64,000 bases of DNA from Candidatus Saccharimonadota bacterium (GCA_017514665.1 JAFWIX010000001.1:1-64000), one strand, 5' to 3'. Shown: positions 1 to 10,369, numbered from the stretch's first letter. Numbers and translations are program-made. Notes: generated by a model from the sequence alone, not told the origin.

Positions 1-14
1 AACTCTCCATTAAA
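1..14 (-). rRNA. rrs: 16S rRNA, extreme 5' end only
   Basis: On the minus strand the sequence running into the window edge reads TTTAATGGAGAGTT, which matches the conserved 5' end of bacterial 16S rRNA just before the universal TGATCCTGG segment. It sits about 110 nt downstream of a perfect consensus promoter, as expected for an rrn operon. Only about 14 bases are inside the window, so the call rests on this short match plus the promoter context. The rest of the gene must lie to the left. Confidence 0.6.
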
Positions 15-127
15 GTTGAATCTTTTTAGACTCATAAAAAATGAACTGACGAATAAATTGCACAACTAAACTGTTAAGGTTTTTCTAAGCTGCTAAAAAA
101 CATACTCGCAGTTCTCAGACTGCTACC

Positions 128-156
128 ATTATAGCGCACTTTTCTCTAAATGTCAA
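128..156 (-). promoter_or_regulatory. rrn promoter, perfect sigma-70 consensus
   Basis: Minus-strand TTGACA (151-156) and TATAAT (128-133) are separated by exactly 17 nt. The predicted start is near position 121, leaving a leader of about 105 nt before the 16S 5' end. The leader contains AT-rich stretches and a boxA-like segment, but no convincing antitermination site can be proven by eye. Confidence 0.85.
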
Positions 157-175
157 GGGGTTTTTCAGGGATTCT

Positions 176-613
176 CTAAAATACCCACCACACGCCTAAT
201 GCAATCAACACCCCCAATAAAATTCCCAAGATAATTTGCGGTATTGTATGCCCTTCTACAATACGGATTTTTTTGGTTTTAATATGATAATACGAGATAA
301 TCTTCTCGATAATCTTTCCCTGTTCTCCTACTGCATAACGTACGTTGAGCGCATCATATATCACAATCATTGCCATACAGGCCGACAAGGCAAAAATTGG
401 TGCATCAAACCCTTGCGATAAACCCAAATACATCGTCACACCAGTAAAACCTGCCGTATGGCCAGACACTGTGCCTCCTGAGCGCACCACAAAAGCAATT
501 TTATCTCTCATTCCCTTCTGTTTCTTGAAATCTGGGAATGCCAATACTGTTTTAATTGCCTGCGCCAGTAAAAACCCCAAAACAAATACAATAATAATCT
601 TTATGGCTTCCAT
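176..613 (-). CDS. Divergent PAP2 family membrane protein (DUF212)
   Basis: A small integral membrane protein of about 145 residues resembling the divergent PAP2/DUF212 family (YuiD-like), which is related to lipid phosphatases. It has three or four hydrophobic segments and the family block SGGTVSGHTAGFTG in place of the usual GGMPSSHSA. A GTG six codons upstream (631) is possible, but ATG at 613 is preferred because a TATAAT box (620-625) ends 6 nt before it, giving a leaderless mRNA. The gene is the last one before the rrn promoter. The family is clear; the substrate is unknown. Confidence 0.75.
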   Translation of the reverse strand: MEAIKIIIVFVLGFLLAQAIKTVLAFPDFKKQKGMRDKIAFVVRSGGTVSGHTAGFTGVTMYLGLSQGFDAPIFALSACMAMIVIYDALNVRYAVGEQGKIIEKIISYYHIKTKKIRIVEGHTIPQIILGILLGVLIALGVWWVF

Positions 614-630
614 GTTTTCATTATACCACA

Positions 631-1707
631 CTAATCTTCATCCTTATGACGTCGTTTTATCAAGAGAAATATCCACCAACCCGCTATAATTACCCCTATC
701 GCACCCAGTACGCCGATTAATATTCCCCAACCGTTCACGTCATCCCTATCGTCATCCGCTATTTCACCAAGAGACGCGCTCAAGACTTCAGCCATACCAG
801 TATCAGTAGTCTCCTTAGACATTCCTTTATTAACTGGGGTCGCTATTATCATTTCTCCTCCAGTCGACGAGGTCGTCGCCATCACACCAACGCTCTTCGC
901 CCCAGAAGTCGCAATGGCATATTCTACTGATTTTGCCTCTACAGATGCTTGCGTGTCACTCTGGTTTTGGTCTTGGCTCCCATCGCCACTCGCACCACCA
1001 CCAGAATTATCACCAGAAACATCGCTGGTACCATTTTCGTTTTCATCTGGCACCACATCATAATCTTCTGGCACTTCCACTCTCTCCCCTGTAGCTACTA
1101 CATACGGCTGATATTGAATGCCATTTCCATTAGCTTTCGTCTCTACCTTACAGGTCATTTCTTCCCTGTTGAACACTCTTGAACCAGCACAGCGTTCATA
1201 ATTTATCTTACCCGTATAAAAACTTGTCTGCTGTGTATTCGGTCCAACATAGATTGAATAATAAAGTTTCATATTAGGACTATCAGAGAGCGGGCTGTGC
1301 ATCTCACTACTTCCAATCATCTCTTCTACCCCCTTGGCAAACTTATTACCAAACAAATAGTGTGATTTGTTGTACACGACGTACGCATAAGAGGGTGTCG
1401 AATAATGGATAGATGGCAAAACCCAATCTAGATAATCTTCGTTATCTTTACCTCCAGCCGCCCCCGGTTTCCAGGTTAAAAGATCTACATTCCTTAATTT
1501 TACTTCCCCTTCTATTCCGCCGTTATAAATCACTTTTAAATAGTTATCGCGTAAATTAACCTCGGTAATTACAAATGGCGAGCTCATATCGCCACCATTC
1601 TCTGGCACATCACCGCGGTATTCATTATATTCCGCATAACTATCATTTGCGCTTACGCCCACCATCAATGTTGCGAGCAATACGCTCGCCAAAACCTGCT
1701 TTTTCAT
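631..1707 (-). CDS. Secreted, membrane-anchored surface protein of unknown function
   Basis: A 358-residue protein with an N-terminal signal peptide (MKKQVLASVLLATLMVGVSA, cleavage likely near SYA), an extracellular domain of about 200 residues, a Gly/Ser/Asp-rich linker around residues 205-245, and a C-terminal transmembrane helix near 325-350 followed by a basic tail (KRRHKDED). This is the topology of a cell-surface protein tethered at its C terminus. No known domain is recognised. The start has a good ribosome binding site (AAGGAAATATT before ATG). It lies downstream of gyrA but is separated by about 100 nt. In an epibiont it could be involved in host contact; that is inference only. Confidence 0.7.
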   Translation of the reverse strand: MKKQVLASVLLATLMVGVSANDSYAEYNEYRGDVPENGGDMSSPFVITEVNLRDNYLKVIYNGGIEGEVKLRNVDLLTWKPGAAGGKDNEDYLDWVLPSIHYSTPSYAYVVYNKSHYLFGNKFAKGVEEMIGSSEMHSPLSDSPNMKLYYSIYVGPNTQQTSFYTGKINYERCAGSRVFNREEMTCKVETKANGNGIQYQPYVVATGERVEVPEDYDVVPDENENGTSDVSGDNSGGGASGDGSQDQNQSDTQASVEAKSVEYAIATSGAKSVGVMATTSSTGGEMIIATPVNKGMSKETTDTGMAEVLSASLGEIADDDRDDVNGWGILIGVLGAIGVIIAGWWIFLLIKRRHKDED

Positions 1708-1804
1708 AATATTTCCTTACATTATTTGATAATAACGCTGGAAATATAGCAAAACAAAAATCCAAAAGTCAAGCTTAACCTCAATAAAAAGTGTCAAAAA
1801 CGTC

Positions 1805-4297
1805 CTATTTCTCAGATTTTTCGGACTTTTCGTCCTTGTCTTCGTCTTCCGGCAAGACAATACCAATCGAAGCTACCGAGTCGCCTTCAGCCATCTTCAT
1901 AATCCTTACGCCTTGTGTAGCACGGCCCAGAGTTGGGATTTCTTTCGTAGCTACTCTGATCGCCTGACCTTTAGTCGACATCATAATTACCTCCTTGGCT
2001 GCTAAATCCATCGTATGCACCGCTACTATTGGCCCCGTTTTTGCTGTCACCGCTGCCACCTTGATGCCTACGCCGCCGCGTCGGTGCGCTGGGAAGTTCT
2101 TTGCCAAAGTCGCCTTGCCGTAACCATTAGCTGACACCACTAATAATTTCTGTTCATCATCGACAATGATATCCATACCCACAATTTCATCTTTCGGACG
2201 CAAGCGGATGCCTCTCACTCCTCTCGCAGCTCGACCCATACCCCTGACATCTTTCTCGTTAAATCTCACCGCTTGGCCAGCCGAAGTTGAAATTACGACA
2301 TCATTATTGCCAGTCGTACTCTGTACCCACTTCAGTTCATCGCCTTCATCCAGCTTAATTGTAATCAAGCCAGTCGAGCGAATATTGTCGTAATTATCCA
2401 TCGGCGTCTTCTTGATGGTGCCCTTCTTGGTCGCCATGAACAAGAAGCCGTCTTTATTTACGTCGTCTCCCTGTTTGATAATCGCGGTAATCTTTTCTTC
2501 GGGGTGCATGTTCAATACATTCACTGCTGCGGTACCCTTGGCCGCTAGAGTAGCTTGTGGCACCTCATAAGCCTTCAATCTAAATACTCTACCTTGATTA
2601 GTGAAGAACAACAAGAAGTCATGCGAATTTGCCGTTACAATCTGGGCAATCACGTCTTCTTCCTTAGTAGTCATGCCACGCTTACCGTTTCCACCTCTGT
2701 GTTGGCGACGGAAACCATTCTGTGGTACTCGCTTGATATAATTCTCAGTAGTCAGCAAAATCACGCTTTCTTCTTCTGGAATCAATTCTTCCTCCGAGAA
2801 TTTACCCACCTCGTGCTTAAATATCTTCGAGCGACGTGGATCATCGTACTTCTCCTTCACGGCGATTAATTCTTCCTTTACCACTCTGAGGACTTCCTTC
2901 TCATCTGCCAAAATCGCCTCTAGTTTCGCAATCAATTCATGTAGTTGTTTCAATTCGTCTTCAATCTTGTCGCGTTCCAACCCCTGCAAACGCCTCAGTT
3001 GCATCTGCAAAATCGCCTGTGCCTGAATTTCGCTCAAGCCAAACTTTTTCATCAACTGTTTATCGGCATCGTCATAGCTAGCGCGAATTACCTTGATTAC
3101 TTCATCAATGTGATCAAGGGCAATCTTCAAGCCTTCCAAGATATGCGCACGTTCTTTGGCTTTCTTGAGATCAAACTCAGTCCTGCGACGTACTACTTTC
3201 TGGCGATGCTTGATAAACTCCGCTAAAATCTCTTTGAGTCCCAAGATTCTCGGTTGAATACCATCAACTAGCGCCAACATATTATAATGGAAAGTCGTCT
3301 GTAATCCTGTCATCTTGTAAAGTTGATTCAAAATTTTCTTCGGGAAGGCGTCTTTCTTGAGCTCTACCACCACTCTCACCTTGCCACGCGCCGATTCATC
3401 TCTGGCATCGGCAATATGATCGAGTTTCTTACTTAGTACTAATTCACGGACTTTTTCAATGAAGCCTTCCTTGCTCATACCATATGGTACTTCGGTAATC
3501 ACGATGTTATAACGGCCATTCTTACGTTCTTCGATGTTTGCGACCGCGCGAATCGTCACTGACCCCTTACCAGTCGCGTAAGCTTGGCGCATCGGTTCGC
3601 CACCATAAACTTCTGCTCCCGTCGGGAAATCTGGACCTTTGACGTATTTCATCAAATCTTCTAGAGAAATCTCAGGGTCGTCTATCTGGGCTACAGTAGC
3701 ATCTACTAGTTCGCCGAGATTGTGTGGTGGAATATTGGTCGCCATACCAACTGCAATACCCATCTGACCATTCAAGAGAATATTTGGTACTGCCGACGGC
3801 AAAACCACCGGTTCTTTCTCTGAACCATCAAAGTTATCACGAAAATCTACTGTGTCCTTCTCGATATCAGCCAAGAGTTCTGCGCCTACTTTATCTAGAC
3901 GTGCCTCGGTATAACGTGAAGCTGCTGCTTCATCGCCATCCATCGAGCCAAAGTTACCTTGACCTTCCACCAAGGTATAACGCATTTTCCAGTTCTGAGC
4001 TAAGTTCACCATCGCATCATAAATCGAAGTGTCACCATGCGGGTGATATTTACCCATCACTTCACCAACGATACGGGCTGATTTTACTGTCGCATGTGGT
4101 GCTTTCCAGCCGTTCTTGTTCATCGCATATAATATACGACGATTTACTGGCTTCAAACCATCACGTACGTCCGGAAGCGCGCGATCCACAATTACCGACA
4201 TCGAATATCTCAGGAAGTAATCTTCCATCATATTTTCAACAGTGCGAAATTCAATTCCTGGTTCTTGAGTATTCTTTAATTGTTCTTCTTCTGCCAT
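1805..4297 (-). CDS. gyrA: DNA gyrase subunit A
   Basis: An 830-residue GyrA that cleaves and rejoins DNA in the gyrase A2B2 heterotetramer to introduce negative supercoils. The catalytic tyrosine is in SRYTEARL (Tyr129), and the quinolone-determining region reads [10 protein letters not shown] with Thr at the position of E. coli Ser83. The GyrA-box QHRGGNG near residue 532 marks it as gyrase rather than topoisomerase IV, though its second residue is His where Arg is usual. The C-terminal beta-propeller repeats follow, with an acidic/Lys tail. A strong Shine-Dalgarno (AAGGAGG) precedes ATG 4297, only 9 nt after gyrB, so the two are one operon. Confidence 0.97.
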   Translation of the reverse strand: MAEEEQLKNTQEPGIEFRTVENMMEDYFLRYSMSVIVDRALPDVRDGLKPVNRRILYAMNKNGWKAPHATVKSARIVGEVMGKYHPHGDTSIYDAMVNLAQNWKMRYTLVEGQGNFGSMDGDEAAASRYTEARLDKVGAELLADIEKDTVDFRDNFDGSEKEPVVLPSAVPNILLNGQMGIAVGMATNIPPHNLGELVDATVAQIDDPEISLEDLMKYVKGPDFPTGAEVYGGEPMRQAYATGKGSVTIRAVANIEERKNGRYNIVITEVPYGMSKEGFIEKVRELVLSKKLDHIADARDESARGKVRVVVELKKDAFPKKILNQLYKMTGLQTTFHYNMLALVDGIQPRILGLKEILAEFIKHRQKVVRRRTEFDLKKAKERAHILEGLKIALDHIDEVIKVIRASYDDADKQLMKKFGLSEIQAQAILQMQLRRLQGLERDKIEDELKQLHELIAKLEAILADEKEVLRVVKEELIAVKEKYDDPRRSKIFKHEVGKFSEEELIPEEESVILLTTENYIKRVPQNGFRRQHRGGNGKRGMTTKEEDVIAQIVTANSHDFLLFFTNQGRVFRLKAYEVPQATLAAKGTAAVNVLNMHPEEKITAIIKQGDDVNKDGFLFMATKKGTIKKTPMDNYDNIRSTGLITIKLDEGDELKWVQSTTGNNDVVISTSAGQAVRFNEKDVRGMGRAARGVRGIRLRPKDEIVGMDIIVDDEQKLLVVSANGYGKATLAKNFPAHRRGGVGIKVAAVTAKTGPIVAVHTMDLAAKEVIMMSTKGQAIRVATKEIPTLGRATQGVRIMKMAEGDSVASIGIVLPEDEDKDEKSEKSEK

Positions 4298-4306
4298 ATT
4301 GCCTCC

Positions 4307-6304
4307 TTAAAAATCCAAATCATCCAAATTAACTGTCGCCGCTCGTGCCTGAATAAAGTTCTTGCGTAACTCTGCTTGGTCGCCCATCAACTTCGTAAAT
4401 ATCGCATCTGCTTTCTCGGCATCCTCGATATTTACTCTGACTAAAATACGATTCTCGGGGTTCATTGTAGTCTCCCAGAGTTGTGCTGCATCCATCTCGC
4501 CTAGACCCTTAAACCTCTGTTGAGCAGTATAACCAGCTTGTTTAAAGCGTTCCGCTTCTTCGTCAACCTTAGTACCAGCCTTTTTGCGCTCGGCAATCTT
4601 CTCTGTCAAAGTTTTTTCTAGTTCATCTTCGTCATAAATATAATCAATCTTGCGCCCGCTGCCCGTTCCTTTGATTAAACCAAATAGTGGCGGCTTTGCT
4701 AGATATACATGGCCTTCTTTGATAATGTCAGGCATATAACGGAAGAAGAAGGTCAAAAGCAAAGTCGAGATATGTGAACCATCTACGTCGGCATCAGTCA
4801 TAAACACAATCTTGTGATATCTCAACCCCGAGATATCAAATTGTTCGCCAATTCCCACACCGAGACCCTTAATCAATGATACCAATTCTTGATTGGCCAG
4901 CATCTTATCAAGCCTGGCGCGCTCAGTATTTAACACCTTACCGCGCAGTGGCAAAATCGCTTGAATCTTAGAGTCACGGCCTTCCTTAGCTGAACCAGCC
5001 GCCGAATTACCCTCTACGATAAAGAGTTCGCAATCCTCGGCGCTCTTTGAGGAACAATCTGCCAACTTCGAAGGCAAATTCAATCCTTCAAACGCTCCCT
5101 TACGAATTACATTATCACGCGCCGCTCTCGCCGCCTTGCGTGCTCTAGCTGCCAGAGTAGCCTTGTTAACAATTTTCTTGGCAACTTGCGGATTCTCCTC
5201 GAGGTAATAAGAGAAGTACTCGTTCATTACCTTGTCGACATATCCTCTAACCTCTGGGTTACCTAACTTATTCTTGGTCTGACCTTCAAACTGTGGATCT
5301 GGTAATTTCACCAAAATCACCGCCGTCAGACCCTCTTTAATATCATCACCAGTCAAATTATCATCTTTTTCCTTTAAGAGGCCGTTCTTGCGCGCATAAT
5401 CGTTAATAGTGCGGTTTAAGGCCGTCCTAAAGCCTACTACGTGCATACCACCATCCGGCGTCAACACGTTATTGGCAAATGGCTTCAGAGTTTCAGCAAA
5501 GCTATCATTATACTGTACGGCAATCTCCACCTCAGACTTCTCAATCTTCCTCTCTACGTAGAAAATGTCATTTGAAAGGACTTCCTTGCCGTTGTTCAAT
5601 CTCTTTACATAACTCTTGATACCGCCTTCAAAGTAGAACGATTCCCCCGCACCTGTACGCTCATCCTTGACTGAAATCAAAATTCCTTTCGTCAGATAAG
5701 CTTGGTGTCTAGCATAATTTACAATCCAATTAAAATCAAAATCTACCGTCTCGGTAAAAATCGCTGGATCTGGATAAAAGGAAATCGAAGTACCACTCTC
5801 TCTCGGTGACCCCTGGGTAACTTTCAGCTCTGAGGTTGGCTTACCCATATCAAAATCAATATGGTGCGTTTTGCCATCTCTATAAACCTCGGCGCTCATA
5901 CTGGTAGATAACGCATTTACCACCGAAGAGCCTACACCGTGCAAACCTGAGGATACCTTATAGCCACCATCGCCAAACTTACCACCTGCATGGAGTACCG
6001 TCAACACTGTCTCTAAGGTAGACTTACCAGTCTTGGGGTGAATATCTACTGGGATACCACGCCCGTTATCATCTACTCTGATTCCGCCATCCTTTAATAC
6101 TGTAATCTCAACTTTATTAGCATAACCAGCAATTGCCTCATCTATCGAGTTATCAGCAATCTCTTTAATCAAGTGGTGCAAACCATCATAACCAGTAGAG
6201 CCGATATACATACCAGGGCGCAAACGCACCGGCTCTAGGCCCTCTAATACCCTAATTTCAGACGAATCATAATTTCCCGCCCCACCTTTTTGTTTTTCAG
6301 ACAT
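4307..6304 (-). CDS. gyrB: DNA gyrase subunit B
   Basis: A 665-residue GyrB, the ATPase partner of GyrA. The GHKL ATPase motif (KEIADNSIDEA) is near residue 50. The TOPRIM domain begins with EGNSAAGSA near residue 428 and continues to the metal site DADVDGSHI. The C-terminal signature RFKGLGEMDAAQLWETTMNP is intact. Length is typical of short GyrB proteins without the proteobacterial insertion. The start is preceded by AAGAGGTAATT. It sits 50 nt downstream of a VirD4-like ATPase gene and directly upstream of gyrA. Confidence 0.97.
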   Translation of the reverse strand: MSEKQKGGAGNYDSSEIRVLEGLEPVRLRPGMYIGSTGYDGLHHLIKEIADNSIDEAIAGYANKVEITVLKDGGIRVDDNGRGIPVDIHPKTGKSTLETVLTVLHAGGKFGDGGYKVSSGLHGVGSSVVNALSTSMSAEVYRDGKTHHIDFDMGKPTSELKVTQGSPRESGTSISFYPDPAIFTETVDFDFNWIVNYARHQAYLTKGILISVKDERTGAGESFYFEGGIKSYVKRLNNGKEVLSNDIFYVERKIEKSEVEIAVQYNDSFAETLKPFANNVLTPDGGMHVVGFRTALNRTINDYARKNGLLKEKDDNLTGDDIKEGLTAVILVKLPDPQFEGQTKNKLGNPEVRGYVDKVMNEYFSYYLEENPQVAKKIVNKATLAARARKAARAARDNVIRKGAFEGLNLPSKLADCSSKSAEDCELFIVEGNSAAGSAKEGRDSKIQAILPLRGKVLNTERARLDKMLANQELVSLIKGLGVGIGEQFDISGLRYHKIVFMTDADVDGSHISTLLLTFFFRYMPDIIKEGHVYLAKPPLFGLIKGTGSGRKIDYIYDEDELEKTLTEKIAERKKAGTKVDEEAERFKQAGYTAQQRFKGLGEMDAAQLWETTMNPENRILVRVNIEDAEKADAIFTKLMGDQAELRKNFIQARAATVNLDDLDF

Positions 6305-6353
6305 AATTACCTCTTATTTTTAACAACTATATATAATTATACACCAACCGTAG

Positions 6354-8927
6354 CTAATTTTCAAGGGTTTCAGAGGGCGGTTCTGGCTCCGCTGGTGATT
6401 CTGGTTCCGCTGGCGGTTCTGCTGGTGGTTCTGCTGGTGGTTCTGTCGAAGGCTGTGCTTCAGCTTTTTCCACGCGCCAGCGTTCTTGAATCTCCGCCTC
6501 TACTTCTTCCCTGGTTCTACCATACTTCATCGACGCGTACTCTTTCAAGCTATTACCAAGTTCTTTGTTAGGTTTCGCCAATGGCGGCAACAGGCGCATC
6601 GTAAACGGTGCCGAAGGCATATCAAACATCATCACCGTTGATATCACATGGTAGTTTGCCTGTTTATGTAAATCTTCGGCATTAAAAGTCGGCGCAAAAG
6701 CCTTTTCCATCAATTCCGCATCAGTCACGCCCAAACGCCCAGACATCAACGTACCCACGTTACCCAGTACACCCTCTCTAATCTTATCTGTTAGCTGCGT
6801 CATAAATTGATTTACGATAAAGAGATTTAATCTAAATTTCCTCGCCTCTGACAAAATCGATTCAAAACTCTCAGTTGAGAAGTTTTGGAACTCATCTACA
6901 AATAGGCAGAAGTCCTTTCTTTCACTCTCTGGCATATCCGCTCGACTCATCGCCGCCGCTTGGAATTTCATCACTAATATCATGCCCAAAAGTTGTGAGT
7001 TAATGTCACCAAGTTGTCCTTTCGAAAGATTTACCAAGAAAATCTTCTTATTATCCATAATTTCACGCAAATTAAAGCCCGATTTGGTCTGTCCCAAAAT
7101 ATTACGCATCGTTGTGTTCGCCAAGAAAGGTCCCCACTTCGAAGTAAACCATGTAATTACTTCGCCTGCATCATTTGATTTCTGTGATTGCGGAAACTCT
7201 TTTGTCCAATAGTCATATACCGCCTTGTCTGTTACATATTTCAGTTTCGATTTTACAAATTCTACGTCCGTAAAACATTGTGGAATATCAACAAATGTCG
7301 CGCCCTTAGGATCAGACATCAGAAGTAATGCTGCATTACGGAACATGTGTTGACCTCTTGGTCCAAAAAACCCCTGATTAGACGGGTCAAACAGGCTCTG
7401 TAACATGTTAATCCCCTCTTGGACAATAAAGTCCTTCTGATCCGGAGTAGTAAATTCAAACATATTCATGCCCACCGGTCGTTCCATATCTGCCGGGTTG
7501 AAGTATATTACGTCATCAATACGCTCTCTTGGCACCATACCCATCAAATCCTCTACCGCATCACCGTGTGGATCAAGGAACGCAAAGCCTCTGCCGTCGC
7601 ACATATCCTGATAAGCAATGTTCTTCATCAAGACTGATTTACCAGAACCGGTAGAGCCAATCATGTAAACATGGCGTCTGCGATCATTATCGAGCAATCT
7701 AATCTCTTTTTGTTCGCCCCTAAATTCATTCACGCCCAGAATTACACCTTCAGTTGGCACTTTTGCTGGCCCATCTACTTGTTTAGTTAATTGTCTTTCT
7801 ACTTGGCTATTCGGAATTACGTTTTGCTCCGGCAAATGAAACAGCGACGCCAACTCTACACTATTTAATATAGTACTACGATTTTTTTGATCAAAGAATC
7901 TAAAAATGTAGTCAGTCGCTAATTTCTCTGTATCCCGCGCTTGGGCAAACCGAAATCCGTTATAAGTCGCCGAGTCAAAGTGTGAAAATGCTGCTACCAC
8001 AGCCCCCAGCATCGCTTCTGAGCGCTGTTTGACCTTAGAGCTAGCTACAACTCTTATCATTACCTCAAAACCAGGATGTTTAATCTTATTTTCAATAGCA
8101 TTTATCTCTTCTTGCTGTAGATTTGTCAGGGGTTTTTCCTCTTTCTTTTCTTCGTTCTCACGTTCCTGCGGTGTTTCAAATGGTGCTCGCATTACATCCA
8201 TTGTTAAATCTAGTACTTTGCCCGAAAATCCCGCCGAAGAAGATTTTTTCTTATCCCTAATTTGTTCAATTTTAGCCTTCGACTTGTTGGTCCATTTATC
8301 ATAAGCTGGTCTTATTATTATCTGTAATGCTAACCCTTCTCCCTGTTTCGTGCTAGACATCGCTGTCAAAAGTGGCGCCATCGCATCACGTTTTGAATCT
8401 TCGTAAGTGTTTATCGGATAAATAAACTCTTTCTTTAATGTCAGTTCACCACCAGCTACACCACCAATTTTGCCTTCCTCTGAGAATATATTTTCTGGTT
8501 CTACTTCCTCAACCTTTGCTGTCGAATAGGTTGACAAAATCGCTTGCTTAACCGTCTCGGTCAGCACCGTCGGCACCACTGTATAGAATTTGATTACTCC
8601 CTCGTTGGCTATAATCTCAAATGACAAATGGCGTTGCCCAAAGACTTTTGCCTTCACACCCTTTGTCACCGTCGAAGCAATTATCGAATACATCACTTCA
8701 GCTTGCGATATCACCTCGCTCGCCAAATCACGTTCATCTCTACCCTCATTGCCCTTAGCATGCCTATCGTCAGTAGATGGTGGTAAATGAATCATCATCG
8801 GAATCATCTTGAGGCCGCGCTCGTAATTTTTAAATTCCCTTCTTTTTGCTAAATAAATCGTCCAGCATACTATACCGGCTAGCGCCACTATACCTATTCC
8901 AACCAATCCAGGCACCCACCCATCCAT
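6354..8927 (-). CDS. VirD4/TraG-like (type IV secretion coupling) ATPase with N-terminal membrane anchor
   Basis: An 857-residue P-loop ATPase of the HerA/FtsK/VirD4 class. It has one N-terminal transmembrane helix (residues 4-27), a long alpha/beta region, Walker A GSTGSGKS near residue 425, Walker B CLFVDEFQN near 674 and a late RecA-fold segment. The tail is low complexity with repeated PAEPPAEP units. Proteins of this type are common in CPR genomes and are annotated as type IV secretion DNA-binding or conjugative coupling ATPases; what is moved is unknown. No other type IV secretion genes are adjacent. The start lies 3 nt from the preceding stop, so it is translated with the zinc-ribbon gene upstream. 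Confidence 0.8.
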   Translation of the reverse strand: MDGWVPGLVGIGIVALAGIVCWTIYLAKRREFKNYERGLKMIPMMIHLPPSTDDRHAKGNEGRDERDLASEVISQAEVMYSIIASTVTKGVKAKVFGQRHLSFEIIANEGVIKFYTVVPTVLTETVKQAILSTYSTAKVEEVEPENIFSEEGKIGGVAGGELTLKKEFIYPINTYEDSKRDAMAPLLTAMSSTKQGEGLALQIIIRPAYDKWTNKSKAKIEQIRDKKKSSSAGFSGKVLDLTMDVMRAPFETPQERENEEKKEEKPLTNLQQEEINAIENKIKHPGFEVMIRVVASSKVKQRSEAMLGAVVAAFSHFDSATYNGFRFAQARDTEKLATDYIFRFFDQKNRSTILNSVELASLFHLPEQNVIPNSQVERQLTKQVDGPAKVPTEGVILGVNEFRGEQKEIRLLDNDRRRHVYMIGSTGSGKSVLMKNIAYQDMCDGRGFAFLDPHGDAVEDLMGMVPRERIDDVIYFNPADMERPVGMNMFEFTTPDQKDFIVQEGINMLQSLFDPSNQGFFGPRGQHMFRNAALLLMSDPKGATFVDIPQCFTDVEFVKSKLKYVTDKAVYDYWTKEFPQSQKSNDAGEVITWFTSKWGPFLANTTMRNILGQTKSGFNLREIMDNKKIFLVNLSKGQLGDINSQLLGMILVMKFQAAAMSRADMPESERKDFCLFVDEFQNFSTESFESILSEARKFRLNLFIVNQFMTQLTDKIREGVLGNVGTLMSGRLGVTDAELMEKAFAPTFNAEDLHKQANYHVISTVMMFDMPSAPFTMRLLPPLAKPNKELGNSLKEYASMKYGRTREEVEAEIQERWRVEKAEAQPSTEPPAEPPAEPPAEPESPAEPEPPSETLEN

Positions 8928-8929
8928 AG

Positions 8930-9391
8930 CTAATTCTTATCTCCTATAGCACGATTAAAGCGCTTTTTTAGATAATCTGCCTTGAGTTCGCCCACTTGAA
9001 TCTCTTCTTCTCTGGGATCATCCTTTGTTTTATCGACTACTTCTTTGGTTTTCTCTACCCACTCTTTTTCTAGTTTGTGGCCGTCACTCGCAATTTCTGG
9101 ATTCTGTTCTTCTACTGGTTTATCATGTTCGGATATCGCCAACTCATCTTGTTCTAACGTCGGCATTCCGCATTTTGCGCAAAACGCTGCATCTGCTTTA
9201 ATCTCGAAGCCACAATGTTTGCATTTCTTTGTTGCTTCTACTTTTGGCGCTTCCTCATGCGGACGCTTTATCTTGTTTTGAGATTCATGCTTCTCTGGGC
9301 TATTTTCACCAACCTTCTCTAGGCTTTCAAAATCCGGTGCCTCTAGGCGCTCTCCCGTATTTTCCTGTTCTCCGCTTTTGTTATAATCCAT
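8930..9391 (-). CDS. Small acidic protein with double-CxxC zinc ribbon
   Basis: A 153-residue, highly charged and probably disordered protein with one zinc-ribbon module (CKHCGFEIKADAAFCAKCGM, residues ~59-78). Such modules usually mediate protein or nucleic-acid binding. The -10-like TAAAAT (minus strand, 9398-9403) ends 6 nt before the ATG, indicating a leaderless start. Because the ATPase gene starts immediately after its stop, it may be a partner of that ATPase; this is inference from context. Confidence 0.65.
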   Translation of the reverse strand: MDYNKSGEQENTGERLEAPDFESLEKVGENSPEKHESQNKIKRPHEEAPKVEATKKCKHCGFEIKADAAFCAKCGMPTLEQDELAISEHDKPVEEQNPEIASDGHKLEKEWVEKTKEVVDKTKDDPREEEIQVGELKADYLKKRFNRAIGDKN

Positions 9392-9408
9392 ATGCTTATT
9401 TTACCATA

Positions 9409-9756
9409 CTATACCCGTTTATACACCAAAAAACAGCCCAAAAATTCAAATAATACAATCAACATCAACGTAAACCAAGTCAACGACCCCAGCGACTGCG
9501 CTAGTAGTAACATAATCGGCGCAAACGCCAACACCGCTGTATACAAATAGCTTTTACGGCTAAAACCCTTTCTTCCCAGGGCTTTACGAAACATCTTTAA
9601 AACCAGCATTGCCACCCCATACATCACTATATAAACCAGCACAAAAAACAGCAAAATCCCCAACGGGCCAAGGCCAGTCGGGGTAGTAAAATTCAACATA
9701 ATCAAAATAATCGCAGTTGCTAATAAACTTGCTACTAATACGGCTCTATTAGACAT
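9409..9756 (-). CDS. Small multi-pass membrane protein, unknown function
   Basis: A 115-residue hydrophobic protein with about four predicted transmembrane segments and a short basic loop (KMFRKALGRKGFSRKS) in the middle. No family is recognised. TATAAT (minus strand, 9763-9768) ends 6 nt before ATG 9756, so its mRNA is predicted leaderless. It is the first coding gene of the run leading into the VirD4-like ATPase and gyrase. Confidence 0.6.
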   Translation of the reverse strand: MSNRAVLVASLLATAIILIMLNFTTPTGLGPLGILLFFVLVYIVMYGVAMLVLKMFRKALGRKGFSRKSYLYTAVLAFAPIMLLLAQSLGSLTWFTLMLIVLFEFLGCFLVYKRV

Positions 9757-9789
9757 AAGCTCATTATAGCATATTCTGCGATTTTTTTG

Positions 9790-10241
9790 TAACTGGTATT
9801 TCCCCCAAGAATTCCCCCGATATATAGAGCCAGAGAGACACTGAGTTATCCGGCGCTTTATAAAATTACTTTAGACCGCAACTCAAGTGCACTCTCTTAG
9901 CTTTGACCGCTCCACGTATAGTGAAGCATAGTCCTTACTAGCTGCTTTATTTATCTAAGTTATGTCTAAGGTGCTGATAAATAAAACTCTAGTGCGCTCA
10001 TAGCAGCTCAGTGGAAAAGTCCACTGTTCCGCGAGCTTTAGGTAATTCCTAACTTTCAAATGCTCCTCCTAATATTTCTAAATACAAATCCGAAAATCTA
10101 TATCTAAATTTACCAAAAGTTGCACTTTAAAGGTGTAATTTATGGCTAGAAACTACCTTTTAGCCCGCCGAACGGCTATGGTTTAGTTCTTATTCTGTTC
10201 ATGTGCTGTCCTTTATTTTTATGTTTGTTTTTGTAAAGGCT
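9790..10241 (-). ncRNA. Candidate structured noncoding RNA of about 450 nt, unassigned
   Basis: No long reading frame spans this stretch, but it has its own promoter and many helices. Examples are a 7-bp hairpin CAGTGGA/TCCACTG (10009-10015 with 10020-10026), a two-part helix AGCTGCT/AGCAGCT (9940-9946 with 10002-10008) continued by a 9-10 bp TTTATTTATC/GATAAATAAA pairing (9946-9955 with 9976-9985), TTAGG/CCTAA (10038-10052) and TAGCC/GGCTA (10161-10178). tmRNA and RNase P RNA are both found elsewhere in the window, so it is neither. No signal-recognition-particle or 6S signature was recognised. The 3' boundary is uncertain; an 8-residue leader ORF at its 5' end is possible. Confidence 0.5.
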
Positions 10242-10247
10242 ATCTTG

Positions 10248-10276
10248 ATTCTATCATATATTCACCAAAAAAGCAA
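10248..10276 (-). promoter_or_regulatory. Promoter of the unassigned structured RNA
   Basis: On the minus strand TTGCTT (10271-10276) and TAGAAT (10248-10253) are 17 nt apart, and the -10 is preceded by ATATGA, the same extension seen at the strongest promoters of this window. The predicted start is near 10241. Confidence 0.6.
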
Positions 10277-10369
10277 TACCATTTTGAGCATATTGGCGAG
10301 TATTTTTTACAACAATCCTCCGTTTCCCTCCTACGCATTAGTGTTGTATTTCTCACAACAATAATATTA

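Noticed and set aside
6290-6571. Plus-strand frame overlapping the gyrB start and the VirD4-like C-terminal repeats
   Set aside because: It is the antisense of the PAEPPAEP repeat with no start signals.
9790-10241. Interpretation as a tmRNA
   Set aside because: The end reads GGGGGAAATACCA but no acceptor pairing or T-arm can be formed, and a convincing tmRNA is present at 10944-11306.
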